DNA of 53,895 nucleotides from Bacillota bacterium. Its GTDB lineage: Bacteria > Bacillota > Clostridia > Acetivibrionales > DTU013. The DNA is taken from contig JAEZYU010000010.1 in the NCBI GenBank assembly GCA_023418915.1, forward strand, positions 1-53,895, in the 5' to 3' direction. Numbering within the stretch: position 1 is the first letter of the stretch; each line of letters opens with the position of its first letter. The notes beneath the pieces are model-generated. The model saw only the letters and a list, made by a program, of their open reading frames with translations, was not told where the DNA came from and did not search any database. This document shows, in pieces, positions 16,968 to 24,419 of this stretch. The position numbers and the translations under genes are program-made.

Positions 16968-17933
16968 TCAAAAGTGTTTTTTCAAAAACGAAAGGATCGC
17001 ATCGGCATATTCCGCATCAGTCCGGGGATCTTCAAAGCTTTCATCCCTGCAGATGAAATGGTAGTCTCCTTTGCGGGCGAATGTCTCAAACTGCCCAGGC
17101 GCCGCTTCCATCAGTCTTTCAAAGCTCTTATAAGGCACCTGCGTATCGCCGGTCGAGTGCATCAGCAGCGCAGGTCTGCCATACAATTTTTTGATTTCAT
17201 TCACTGGATTGATCTTAAGGCTTCCAAAGCCGTATTCAAAGCCCATATACAGGTTTACAAATGGTTTTTCCAATTCTGCTATGAACGAAGGCATTCCCAT
17301 ATTCACCATATTATCATAAAAAGTATCAGGCCAAGATGAAAATGCCGATATGCTTATGAGTCCGTCTATTTCAGGGATTTCTCCTATTGAGTTGATAGCA
17401 GCGGCACCACCCATCGACACACCGAAAACTATTATTGGCAGATCCTTGTAGCCGTCATTTGAAAGAATATATTCGACTCCCGCCTTTGTATCAAGATATT
17501 CCTTGGTTCCCAAACATATTTTGTCGCCTTCGCTCCTGCCATGGAAACGCATCTCGATCAGAAGAGACGAATATCCATGTTCGGCCAGCATCTTTGCATG
17601 TCCGAAAAAAGCTGTAACTGATGGATTATGTATGCCGGAGAGAAATATCACTATCCCCCGCGGCTCGTTTGCCTTCACTTCCCACGAAGCCAGCCTAAGC
17701 CCATCTTTAGTAATCAGTCCTATTTCTGCCGCTTCCACACCAAACTGTTCCGGCTGCATTTCTTCAAAATCAACATGCAGATGGATCATATCCTTCATAA
17801 TAATCGGTGGTATTGCTGCAAATATGGCAATAGCAACTACCAGTAGTATTATGACAATTATCGCCACTATTTTTTTGACAGGTTTTTTACGTTTCACCCA
17901 GCTTATATTCAAATTGCTTGTGACAACACCCAT
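16968..17933 (-). CDS. Membrane-anchored alpha/beta hydrolase
   Basis: A 321-residue protein with a basic start, one N-terminal hydrophobic helix (about 20-45) and an alpha/beta hydrolase domain outside the membrane. The nucleophile elbow is GVSMGG (Ser173). The acid is probably the Asp of STGDTQVPY and the base the His of GDYHF near the C-terminus. HG in FHGRSEG sits where the oxyanion loop is expected. The start at 17933 follows AGGAGGT; the longer frame to 18020 is rejected. It resembles BAAT/YfhR-like esterases or peptidases; the substrate is unknown. Confidence 0.85.
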   Translation of the reverse strand: MGVVTSNLNISWVKRKKPVKKIVAIIVIILLVVAIAIFAAIPPIIMKDMIHLHVDFEEMQPEQFGVEAAEIGLITKDGLRLASWEVKANEPRGIVIFLSGIHNPSVTAFFGHAKMLAEHGYSSLLIEMRFHGRSEGDKICLGTKEYLDTKAGVEYILSNDGYKDLPIIVFGVSMGGAAAINSIGEIPEIDGLISISAFSSWPDTFYDNMVNMGMPSFIAELEKPFVNLYMGFEYGFGSLKINPVNEIKKLYGRPALLMHSTGDTQVPYKSFERLMEAAPGQFETFARKGDYHFICRDESFEDPRTDAEYADAILSFLKKHF

Positions 17934-18157
17934 ATTAATACCTCCTGTCACCCATAACTGCATATTACCATTAATATACACGTACGTCAATCGCAGAGCA
18001 CCCTTCAGTCTCCCTGACAAAGCATGTATTTACCTAATAGATCTGGTTTTAATGTGTTTATTAGTGTGTTTTGATTTTGATGTAACTATTGCTAAACATT
18101 CGTCAATAGTGTACTATTTTCAATAATAATTGATTTTGATTTGAGAGGTGTTTTTTG

Positions 18158-19429
18158 ATGAAGACATGGAAAATAGAAACCAAGTGCCTGCAGGAGGGCT
18201 ACAAGCCTGAAAATGGCGAGCCGCGGGTGCTTCCAATATATCAAAGCACGACGTATAAATACGATTCTTCAGAAGAAGTAGCAATGCTTTTCGACCGCCC
18301 TGATAAAGGCCATATTTATACCAGGATCAGCAACCCGACCAATGATGCGCTCGAGAAGAAAATTGCCGCTTTAGAGGGCGGAGTCGGAGCGATGCTTGCG
18401 GCATCAGGCCAATCTGCAACCTTTGTAGCTGTTATGAACATATGTCAGGCCGGCGATCACATAGTAGCATCGAGCACTCTTTACGGAGGCACCTTCAACC
18501 TGCTTAACATAACACTGAAAAAAATGGGCATCGAAGTTACCTTCATTGATCAGGATGCATCTGAAGATGAGATACAAAAAGCTTTCAGACCAAACACAAG
18601 GATCCTGTTTGGTGAATCTATCGCTAACCCGAAAATAAGCATACTTGATATCGAAAAATTTGCAAAAATCGCACATAAAAACGGTGTGCCTCTATTTGTA
18701 GACAACACCTTTGCTACTCCGATATTGCTAAGGCCTTTTGAATACGGCGCCGATATAGTGATACATTCAACCACGAAGTACATTGACGGCCATGCTGTCA
18801 GTGTGGGAGGCGTTGTCGTAGATTCAGGAAACTTCGACTGGACCAACGGAAAATTTCCCGCTCTCACAGATCCCGATCCGTCATATCACGGTATCTCATA
18901 CACACAAACCTTCGGGAATGCAGCATATATCGTTAAAGCAAGATATCAGTTCATGCGCGACCTGGGCAACAATATGAGCCCGACAAATGCTTTCCTTACA
19001 AATCTGGGATTGGAAACACTTCACCTGAGGATGGAGAGGCATTGCGAAAACGCAAGAAAGGTCGCAGAGTTTCTCGATCAGCATGATAATATAATCTCTG
19101 TGAGCTATCCTACGCTGAGGAGCGATAAATACCACGAGCTTGCTAAGAAATATCTGCCCAAGGGCTGCTCCGGCGTCATATCCTTCCGCATAAAGGGCGG
19201 CAGAGATGCAGCAGCAAGGTTTATGAACAAGCTCAAGCTGGCTTCCATAGTAGTTCATGTTGCTGATGTCCGTACCGCAGTGCTGCATCCCGCCAGCATG
19301 ACACACCGTCAGCTTACAGACGAGCAATTATTTGCATGCGGTATAGAACCGGATATGATCAGGTTTTCGGTTGGTATAGAAAATGCGGAAGATATTATTG
19401 AAGACCTAAGGCAGGCACTGGAGGCATAA
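18158..19429 (+). CDS. metY: O-acetylhomoserine sulfhydrylase / Cys-Met PLP enzyme
   Basis: A 423-residue enzyme of cysteine/methionine metabolism with pyridoxal phosphate. Lys207 in STTKYIDGH is the Schiff-base lysine. YTRISNPTNDALEKKIAALEGG binds phosphate and cofactor, and VDNTFATP contains the Asp that holds the pyridine ring. The length and the HAVSVGGVVVDSG stretch fit O-acetylhomoserine sulfhydrylases, which make homocysteine from sulfide; methionine gamma-lyase is the main alternative. GAGAGGTG precedes ATG 18158. No SAM riboswitch or T-box is visible in the 220 bases upstream. A shared terminator follows. Confidence 0.88.
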   Translation: MKTWKIETKCLQEGYKPENGEPRVLPIYQSTTYKYDSSEEVAMLFDRPDKGHIYTRISNPTNDALEKKIAALEGGVGAMLAASGQSATFVAVMNICQAGDHIVASSTLYGGTFNLLNITLKKMGIEVTFIDQDASEDEIQKAFRPNTRILFGESIANPKISILDIEKFAKIAHKNGVPLFVDNTFATPILLRPFEYGADIVIHSTTKYIDGHAVSVGGVVVDSGNFDWTNGKFPALTDPDPSYHGISYTQTFGNAAYIVKARYQFMRDLGNNMSPTNAFLTNLGLETLHLRMERHCENARKVAEFLDQHDNIISVSYPTLRSDKYHELAKKYLPKGCSGVISFRIKGGRDAAARFMNKLKLASIVVHVADVRTAVLHPASMTHRQLTDEQLFACGIEPDMIRFSVGIENAEDIIEDLRQALEA

Positions 19430-19467
19430 GTCATGTAATTTTTCTTCAGCTTTGATTAAAAAAGTAT

Positions 19468-19493
19468 GGCAGCTTCACTCCGGTGAGGCTGCC
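19468..19493. terminator. Bidirectional terminator between metY and the xylanase gene
   Basis: An 11-bp stem, GGCAGCTTCAC/GTGAGGCTGCC with one G-T pair and loop TCCG, lies between two converging genes. The minus strand ends in ATACTTTTTT and the plus strand in GTTATTATTTCTTT. Confidence 0.75.
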
Positions 19494-19558
19494 GTTATTA
19501 TTTCTTTACCGCTATATACAGCAATGCTGTTTATGTTTATGCCTGGTAATATGCTTGT

Positions 19559-20557
19559 TTATTTCCCTATGACGCTATAATAGGCCGCTTTGGGCTGCTG
19601 ATCGCCATCAAACAACAGAGGCCAATTCTTCCTCTCCCTAACCGGAAAGTTATACAGCCACGTCACATCATCAGCCGCTCCCCAGAACGTTACATTAGTA
19701 ATAACATCCTTATATTCACGGAACACTTCAAATATCCTGCCGTAGTATTCCTCCTGCATTTTCAGCAGATCCGGCAGCGGGGCTTTGAGATCCTTCCCCT
19801 TATAGCTAGGATCATATAATGAAACATCAAGCTCGGTGATCTGAAGCTGTAAGCCCAGAGAAGCATACCTATCCATAGCTTTCCTTATCATATCAATAGA
19901 TGGCCAGTAGATAGACCAGTGGCCCTGCATACCTATGCCGTGTATCGGCACATCCTTGTCCTTGAGCGACTTGACCAGGCGGCATATGTTCTCGCATTTT
20001 TCAGGGACGCTTTCATTGTAGTCATTATAAAAAAGCAAAGCATCAGGATCGGATTCATGAGCGTATTCAAACGCCTTCTCTATGAAATCTTCACCTACAA
20101 GCCCCAGCCACTTTGATTTCCTCAGGTATTCTTCCGGATTATCCGCCACTGCTTCATTGACAACATCCCAACAGTAAGTCTTACCCTTGAAATGGCTGGC
20201 AACAGTGTGTATGTGCTCTTTCATCCTTTTGAGCAAAAGCTCTCTTGATGCCGGCTTTCCTTCCTTATCAGTGAAAAACCAGTCAGGCGTCTGATTATGC
20301 CATACCAGAGTATGACCCCGGACTCTCATATTGTTTGCATTAGCAAATTCCACAAGGGCATCGGCCTTTTCAAAGGTATATTCGCCTTCGGATTTTTGGA
20401 CCGACACGGGCTTCATTTCATTTTCCGCAGTAATGCTGTTGAAATGCTTGATGATCAGATCCTTATGACTTTTGATGACACGGGTATTTACTGCCGCACC
20501 AATCTGGAAATACCCCTCGTATTCCTTACATAGCGACTTGATGTTATTATCCAACAT
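19559..20557 (-). CDS. Endo-1,4-beta-xylanase, GH10, cytoplasmic
   Basis: A 332-residue glycoside hydrolase family 10 enzyme. The acid/base Glu135 lies in WDVVNEAV and the nucleophile Glu242 in ITELDVS. HTLVWHNQTPDWFF and TAENEMKPVSVQ are further substrate-cleft motifs of the family. There is no signal peptide and no carbohydrate-binding module, so it is probably an intracellular xylanase acting on imported xylooligosaccharides. AAGGGGG lies before the ATG. No transporter or other xylan gene is adjacent. Confidence 0.94.
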   Translation of the reverse strand: MLDNNIKSLCKEYEGYFQIGAAVNTRVIKSHKDLIIKHFNSITAENEMKPVSVQKSEGEYTFEKADALVEFANANNMRVRGHTLVWHNQTPDWFFTDKEGKPASRELLLKRMKEHIHTVASHFKGKTYCWDVVNEAVADNPEEYLRKSKWLGLVGEDFIEKAFEYAHESDPDALLFYNDYNESVPEKCENICRLVKSLKDKDVPIHGIGMQGHWSIYWPSIDMIRKAMDRYASLGLQLQITELDVSLYDPSYKGKDLKAPLPDLLKMQEEYYGRIFEVFREYKDVITNVTFWGAADDVTWLYNFPVRERKNWPLLFDGDQQPKAAYYSVIGK

Positions 20558-20767
20558 ATAAGCCCCCTTTGCCTCATGCTATACACTTCAACCAGTCGTG
20601 CATCTGTCAGCCTTTCAGCTTCCAACCGATTGGCCTGCCGTGATTGCAAGACCATCCCGGCCGAATGCCTCTGCTTGTATTATAACTTAAATCTAATATA
20701 CTTCCAATATGTCCGATCAAGGCAACCTGAGCCTCAATGTCACATTGTTCCAGAACCTTATTCCCGA

Positions 20768-20796
20768 TTGACATCCGTTCAGTTCTATTGTATTAT
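20768..20796 (+). promoter_or_regulatory. Promoter of tRNA-Ser
   Basis: TTGACA (20768-20773), a 17-base spacer and TATTAT (20791-20796) lie 48 bases before the tRNA. Confidence 0.75.
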
Positions 20797-20844
20797 AGTT
20801 AAGCGGCATAGAGAGTGCCAACATATAAGAGCACGCAGTCATAC

Positions 20845-20936
20845 GGAGAGATGGCTGAGCTGGTCTAAGGCGCACGACTGGAAATCGTGTGTTCGTTAAT
20901 AGCGAACCGAGGGTTCGAATCCCTCTCTCTCCGCCA
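20845..20936 (+). tRNA. tRNA-Ser (anticodon GGA), ICE integration site
   Basis: A 92-base type II tRNA. The acceptor stem is GGAGAGA/TCTCTCC, the anticodon loop CTGGAAA gives GGA, and a long variable arm (GTGTTCGTTAATAGCGAAC) is typical of serine tRNAs. The T arm is GGGTTCGAATCCC and CCA is encoded. A tyrosine integrase gene points towards its 3' end 160 bases away, the arrangement of an element inserted into a tRNA 3' end. The tRNA remains complete, so the att core probably restores the end. Confidence 0.95.
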
Positions 20937-20969
20937 AAACCCTTGAAAACAGTGAGTTTCAAGGGTTTT
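20936..20969 (+). terminator. Terminator of tRNA-Ser
   Basis: AAAACCCTTGAAA pairs with TTTCAAGGGTTTT (20936-20948 and 20957-20969) and is followed by ATATTTTCT. It starts at the last base of the tRNA and so lies at the very left end of the element. Confidence 0.8.
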
Positions 20970-21020
20970 ATATTTTCTATAAATAGTAAATAATTAACAA
21001 TTTATGCCCTAATTTATGTA

Positions 21021-21042
21021 AAATGGTGCCGAAATGGTGCCG
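21021..21042. repeat. Tandem 11-bp direct repeats near the ICE left end
   Basis: AAATGGTGCCG occurs twice without a gap, between the tRNA terminator and the integrase stop codon. Such short direct repeats at the ends of Tn916-type elements are the arm sites bound by the integrase N-terminal domain; here that is inferred from position. Confidence 0.6.
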
Positions 21043-21095
21043 AGATTTAATAAATGCTTATAAAAACTTATAAGAAGATAAGAGAAAATATATCA

Positions 21096-22382
21096 TTATC
21101 TTTCTCTATCACGGCTTTTTTTATGGGTATTTTTTGCTGTTTCAATTTCCTTGTTTTTATCCGTATGAACTGCATTATGGTAAGCATTCAACACTGCTGT
21201 TTTTCTATCCAGCCTTACATCCACATATTGAGCAGTAACACTGTCAAGGCTTGAGGATATCCCAAGTTGCATACCTACGCCCTTCAAACTGTGACCAAGT
21301 ATTTGTCCTACTGTGTAGAAATCACCTGTAAGCTGATGCATGTTCGTTGCTGCGGCATGTCTCAGGTCATGGTAGCGAATATGAGGCAGGTCAAAACGTC
21401 TGAGCAACTGCCCGAAATCAGATGATACTGTTTCCCTTCTGAATGGAACTCCGTTTGGTTTTGCAACAACCAGTCGGTTATCATAATAAGCCGTCCCGGA
21501 TAATCTGGCAAGCTCTTTTTGACGTGCCTGAAGGTCAAGCTGCCGTTCAAAATATGGCCGTGCTGCTTCGGTAATCGGTAAAAGCCTGTCATGAGATTTT
21601 ACTGGAGGCAGCTCATCAGGTAGCATGAGAGTACCAGGTAACAATTTATATGGCAATTGCTCAACAACATTAAATGTTCCCTTGTCCATATCTACATTAT
21701 CCCAGCGCAGCCCTAATACTTCACTGATACGCAAGCCATACATGCCTCCGAGCATAACCATCATTTCCCACTCTGTTCCTAGTATATTGCCTATCAACTG
21801 CTGCATCTGTGGGACTGTATAGGGGTCTGGGGTTTTGCCCTGCTTGCCAAATTTGGTGATGATACTTTGAGCAGGGTTGCTTTCTATATAATTATATTTA
21901 CGGGCAGCCTCCAGAGCAACACTCATTATACGATGACAGTACCTGACAGAGCTTTGGGACAGACCTTTTTCAAAAAGCTTTTGAAACATGTTATCCAGCA
22001 TTGCTGAAGTCAGCTGACGTAACTGCACGTGTCCTATGGCGGGAATTATATGATTATTAATGTTGCTTTTATATCCTGCAAATGTGGATGGCCTCAGATT
22101 AACAGTTCCGTGGTTTTCTACCCACTCCTGTAAATAATCCTTTATACTCTGTTTTCCTTGTCCTGCAACTGTAGTAATAAAGGATGGGTTTATTAGCTTA
22201 GTTTTCATTTCAGCTTCATGCTGCTGAGCTTCTTTTTTAGTAGCAAACCCTTTCTTGGCATAAGTTTTGTAGCCATCAGGTGTTTTATACTTGATGTTTA
22301 CATCATATACTGTGCCAGGTCTACCGGTTAAAGATCCTTCTCCATCCCTTTTGTTCTTAACCTGTCTTGAAGTTACAGCCAT
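21096..22382 (-). CDS. int: Tyrosine site-specific integrase
   Basis: A 428-residue phage/ICE integrase. An N-terminal AP2-like arm-binding domain (about 1-60, with GSLTGRPGTVYDVNIKYKTPDG) precedes a SAM-like core-binding domain (65-170). In the catalytic domain the Arg lies in MYGLRISEVLGLRWDNV, HxxR in HDLRHAAATNM, a second His in LGHSLKG and the tyrosine nucleophile in AQYVDV. GAGGTG precedes the ATG. The upstream excisionase gene ends two bases before this start, so the two form an operon. It is expected to recombine at the tRNA-Ser 3' end. Confidence 0.94.
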   Translation of the reverse strand: MAVTSRQVKNKRDGEGSLTGRPGTVYDVNIKYKTPDGYKTYAKKGFATKKEAQQHEAEMKTKLINPSFITTVAGQGKQSIKDYLQEWVENHGTVNLRPSTFAGYKSNINNHIIPAIGHVQLRQLTSAMLDNMFQKLFEKGLSQSSVRYCHRIMSVALEAARKYNYIESNPAQSIITKFGKQGKTPDPYTVPQMQQLIGNILGTEWEMMVMLGGMYGLRISEVLGLRWDNVDMDKGTFNVVEQLPYKLLPGTLMLPDELPPVKSHDRLLPITEAARPYFERQLDLQARQKELARLSGTAYYDNRLVVAKPNGVPFRRETVSSDFGQLLRRFDLPHIRYHDLRHAAATNMHQLTGDFYTVGQILGHSLKGVGMQLGISSSLDSVTAQYVDVRLDRKTAVLNAYHNAVHTDKNKEIETAKNTHKKSRDRER

Positions 22383-22383
22383 T

Positions 22384-22620
22384 CTAACACCTCTTTTCCT
22401 GTGACATATTGGCTACAATTTTATTTCTTTCATACCAATTCCATATGGCGGTATCAGCAAGCAAACGACGGTTTCCATTGAGGATATACTCAATTTCTCC
22501 TTTGTCCATCAGCTCCCTGAGCTTATTTTCTCCTATGCCGGAAACACGGCTCATTTGCTCCACTGTTTTCAGCATGGGCATTGTATCTATTATTTTTGCA
22601 GCCTGCTGCTTTGCAGCCAT
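22384..22620 (-). CDS. xis: Excisionase-like winged HTH protein
   Basis: A 78-residue basic protein with a MerR/excisionase-type helix-turn-helix (SRVSGIGENKLRELMDKGEI, about 24-43) and the wing YILNGNRRLL. The start at 22620 (MAAKQQAAK) follows GGGAGGCGG; six extra codons upstream would include the ribosome site. It would bend DNA at the ends and direct excision. It lies directly before int. Confidence 0.85.
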   Translation of the reverse strand: MAAKQQAAKIIDTMPMLKTVEQMSRVSGIGENKLRELMDKGEIEYILNGNRRLLADTAIWNWYERNKIVANMSQEKRC

Positions 22621-22667
22621 ACGACCGCCTCCCTTCACATATGATTAAGTAAGCAGATTATTTTCAT

Positions 22668-22728
22668 GGCATCAGGGTAGCCCATATATCAAAAATGCAA
22701 CATTTTCTCAATGGGCATACCCTATGCC
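22668..22728. repeat. Nested inverted repeat upstream of xis
   Basis: An outer imperfect 18-base repeat (GGCATCAGGGTAGCCCAT at 22668-22685 and ATGGGCATACCCTATGCC at 22711-22728) encloses a perfect inner one (AAAATG at 22692-22697 and CATTTT at 22701-22706). It could be an operator, a cruciform or an RNA hairpin between the 14-codon ORF and xis. Confidence 0.6.
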
Positions 22729-22747
22729 ACATTCTGTTTTAGTTTTA

Positions 22748-22792
22748 TCATTTTGCAGCCTTAACCGGCGGACAGCGGTTAACCATCCTCAT
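22748..22792 (-). CDS. 14-codon ORF with a perfect ribosome binding site
   Basis: ATG 22792 is preceded by CGGGGAGGTG with an eight-base gap, an ideal Shine-Dalgarno arrangement. It encodes MRMVNRCPPVKAAK and then stops. The GGTTAACCGC region and the inverted repeat downstream could fold in RNA. It lies in front of xis and int. It may be a leader peptide that couples translation to expression of the recombination genes, or a short peptide in its own right. I do not recognise it. Confidence 0.5.
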   Translation of the reverse strand: MRMVNRCPPVKAAK

Positions 22793-23159
22793 AGGAATTA
22801 CACCTCCCCGTCAACGACCGGGGTACACTCTGGGACCTAACCTCAACTATGCACAAGTATCATTATCCCGCTACACGGGTCATCGCCATAAATATTACCA
22901 ACATTTATTGATTGCATGGGTATTTGCCGCTCGCACCTTTCCTTCATTCAATACATAAAAGCATGAATCCTTGGGCTATTAATCCGACAAGATATCGAAC
23001 AGGTGGTCCTGGCGTACCTGCAACCCGGCTATCCTTCATCAGGACGTGTAGGGAACGTACCGGATAAGACAATTATTCTGTTTTCAAAGACCAATTTGAG
23101 GGGGTAGTAAATGTCCCTCTATTAATCAGCAGATTTTTTGGGCAAAAGTTGCCCCCTTT
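22793..23159 (-). other. Long non-coding leader between sigma-like gene and xis
   Basis: About 370 bases without a gene. It contains several GC-rich hairpins on the minus strand, for example CCCGTGTAGCGGG near 22870 and CCCCGGTCGTTGACGGGG near 22812. GC content is higher than in the flanks. It is probably an untranslated leader of the xis-int transcript. No known RNA family is recognised. Confidence 0.4.
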
Positions 23160-23579
23160 TTAAAAATTTTTTAAAAAATTTTCAATTCTTTTTAAAGCTT
23201 GCTCTATGGAGCGTGTAATAGTTGATTTATTGACCCCTTCTATCCTGGCAATTTCAGCCTTGCTGAGAGATAGAAAAAAATGAGCATAAATACGCTTAGC
23301 CTGTTTTTCCGGCAGACTGTTAATTGCAGCATACAGCTCTTTATAACTCATCTTTCGCTGATAGATTTCCTCTGGAGACATAACCAGAAGAGTAAAATCC
23401 CTTTCAATACCATCATTGGCATCAAGCGAGTAATAAGCCCTGTAGACACGACAACGCTCATAGTCTGCATGGTCTTTTCTTCCAAATAGTTTTAACAACT
23501 CAGCAAGCTTGTCTGTAACCTCCACAAAAAAGTCATAATCATAAAATGAGTAATAATCCTTTAGATTTATCCTTTTCAT
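23160..23579 (-). CDS. Sigma-70-like conjugative transposon regulator
   Basis: A 139-residue protein. A C-terminal sigma region 4 helix-turn-helix is clear (LPEKQAKRIYAHFFLSLSKAEIARIEGVNKSTITRSIEQALKRI in pieces, about 90-135); the N-terminus resembles the short sigma-like proteins of Tn916/Tn1549-family elements. The start at 23579 (MKRINLKDY) follows GGAGGTTATAT; the in-frame extension is rejected. It probably controls recombination or transfer genes of the element. Confidence 0.8.
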   Translation of the reverse strand: MKRINLKDYYSFYDYDFFVEVTDKLAELLKLFGRKDHADYERCRVYRAYYSLDANDGIERDFTLLVMSPEEIYQRKMSYKELYAAINSLPEKQAKRIYAHFFLSLSKAEIARIEGVNKSTITRSIEQALKRIENFLKNF

Positions 23580-23734
23580 ATATAACCTCCGTTTTGATTT
23601 TTTTGAGAAAACCAAAACAGAGAGGGGGAGAACGGCACCCTGAAGAGCACCTGAAAAAAGAACCAACACCTGCTATTCCATGAATGGATATATGCAAGGT
23701 ATATAGTCGAAATAACACAGCTTTTGTCGATAGC

Positions 23735-23769
23735 AAAACCGCGATTTGCTTATCACAAATCGCGGTTTT
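23735..23769. terminator. Perfect 14-bp hairpin upstream of the sigma-like gene
   Basis: AAAACCGCGATTTG pairs with CAAATCGCGGTTTT with a 7-base loop. Either strand ends in TTTT. It separates the riboswitch region from the sigma-like gene and may act as terminator or attenuator. Confidence 0.65.
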
Positions 23770-23889
23770 ATAGTTCATATATGTATTTATCTGTAGTATG
23801 GCTAGAGGACGAGATCGATTAAGGAAGACTTTTAGAAGCGTATGAATACTAATAAAGCCTACAGTGTTGCAGTTATAGTCTTTGTTTGC

Positions 23890-23922
23890 TTAAACCTCAC
23901 CTCTTGTATAATTAAAAAGCAT
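23890..23922 (-). CDS. Possible 10-residue leader peptide
   Basis: ATG 23922 is preceded by GAAAGGTG and encodes MLFNYTRGEV, then stops. A promoter, TTACAA (23972-23977) and TATAAT (23949-23954) 17 bases apart on the minus strand, lies just upstream. It sits between the riboswitch terminator and the hairpin at 23735. Very short, so only tentative. Confidence 0.35.
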   Translation of the reverse strand: MLFNYTRGEV

Positions 23923-24017
23923 AACAAGCACCTTTCACTCAACGATATATTATATTGAATTTTGTCGAACATTGTAACTTATGTTGTTAAATTAGTAATT
24001 AATTCCCATGCAGTAGC

Positions 24018-24053
24018 ATAAAAAAACCTGCCGCTTCTTAAAAAAGGGCAGGT
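24018..24053 (-). terminator. Terminator of the c-di-GMP riboswitch
   Basis: On the minus strand ACCTGCC (24053-24047) pairs with GGCAGGT (24032-24026), followed by a run of seven T. It begins right behind the aptamer and is its expression platform. Confidence 0.8.
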
Positions 24054-24061
24054 AATATACA

Positions 24062-24160
24062 CATATTGTGTGGTAACCAGGCTATCATAGTGCTTAACAG
24101 CACCTTAGACCCTTTGGCTTTGCGTCCCTATCTTTTGACAGGTTTGCCCTTATCACAGTC
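24062..24160 (-). promoter_or_regulatory. Cyclic di-GMP-I (GEMM-I) riboswitch
   Basis: Read on the minus strand, the segment has the family's conserved blocks in order: AGGGCAAACC, a short hairpin with a GNRA-like loop (GTCAAAAGAT), GGGACGCAAAGCC, CTAAGGTGC, then the tetraloop-receptor side GATAGCCTGGTTACC. TGTG at the 5' end and CACA at the 3' end close the P1 stem. Directly behind it an alternative pairing (ACACA with TGTGT) competes with the terminator arm, so ligand binding probably favours termination. The next coding gene downstream is the sigma-like regulator, beyond a second hairpin. Confidence 0.88.
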
Positions 24161-24317
24161 TATTCAGTTATAGTACCAAATTACTATTTAAGTTGTAGTA
24201 AAATGGTACTATTTGTATAATTCTGTATAATTTTTAAAAATCCTTTTTTCTTCAAAAAATTTATTGAAAATTTTTAATCTGGTTTCTTTGAGAGGTTTAA
24301 AAAAGTTATTATAGAAG

Positions 24318-24340
24318 AAGATGCTCTAATTAAGCATCTT
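24318..24340 (-). terminator. Possible terminator after the restriction operon
   Basis: AAGATGCT/AGCATCTT with a 7-base loop, 80 bases behind the DUF45 gene. A T-rich tract follows on the minus strand only after about 18 bases, so support is weak. Confidence 0.35.
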
Positions 24341-24419
24341 GAGAGAACTGATTTTATTTTTTATTATATAAAAACTTTTTTCACTTAATTTCGCTATTAA
24401 AGAACTACATTTCTTATAA

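Noticed and set aside
18021..18157. Possible SAM riboswitch or T-box before metY
   Set aside because: The upstream region is short and AT-rich and contains none of the conserved blocks or a terminator.
21021..21042. Tandem repeats as the start of a CRISPR array
   Set aside because: Only two adjacent 11-bp copies without spacers; position fits integrase arm sites.
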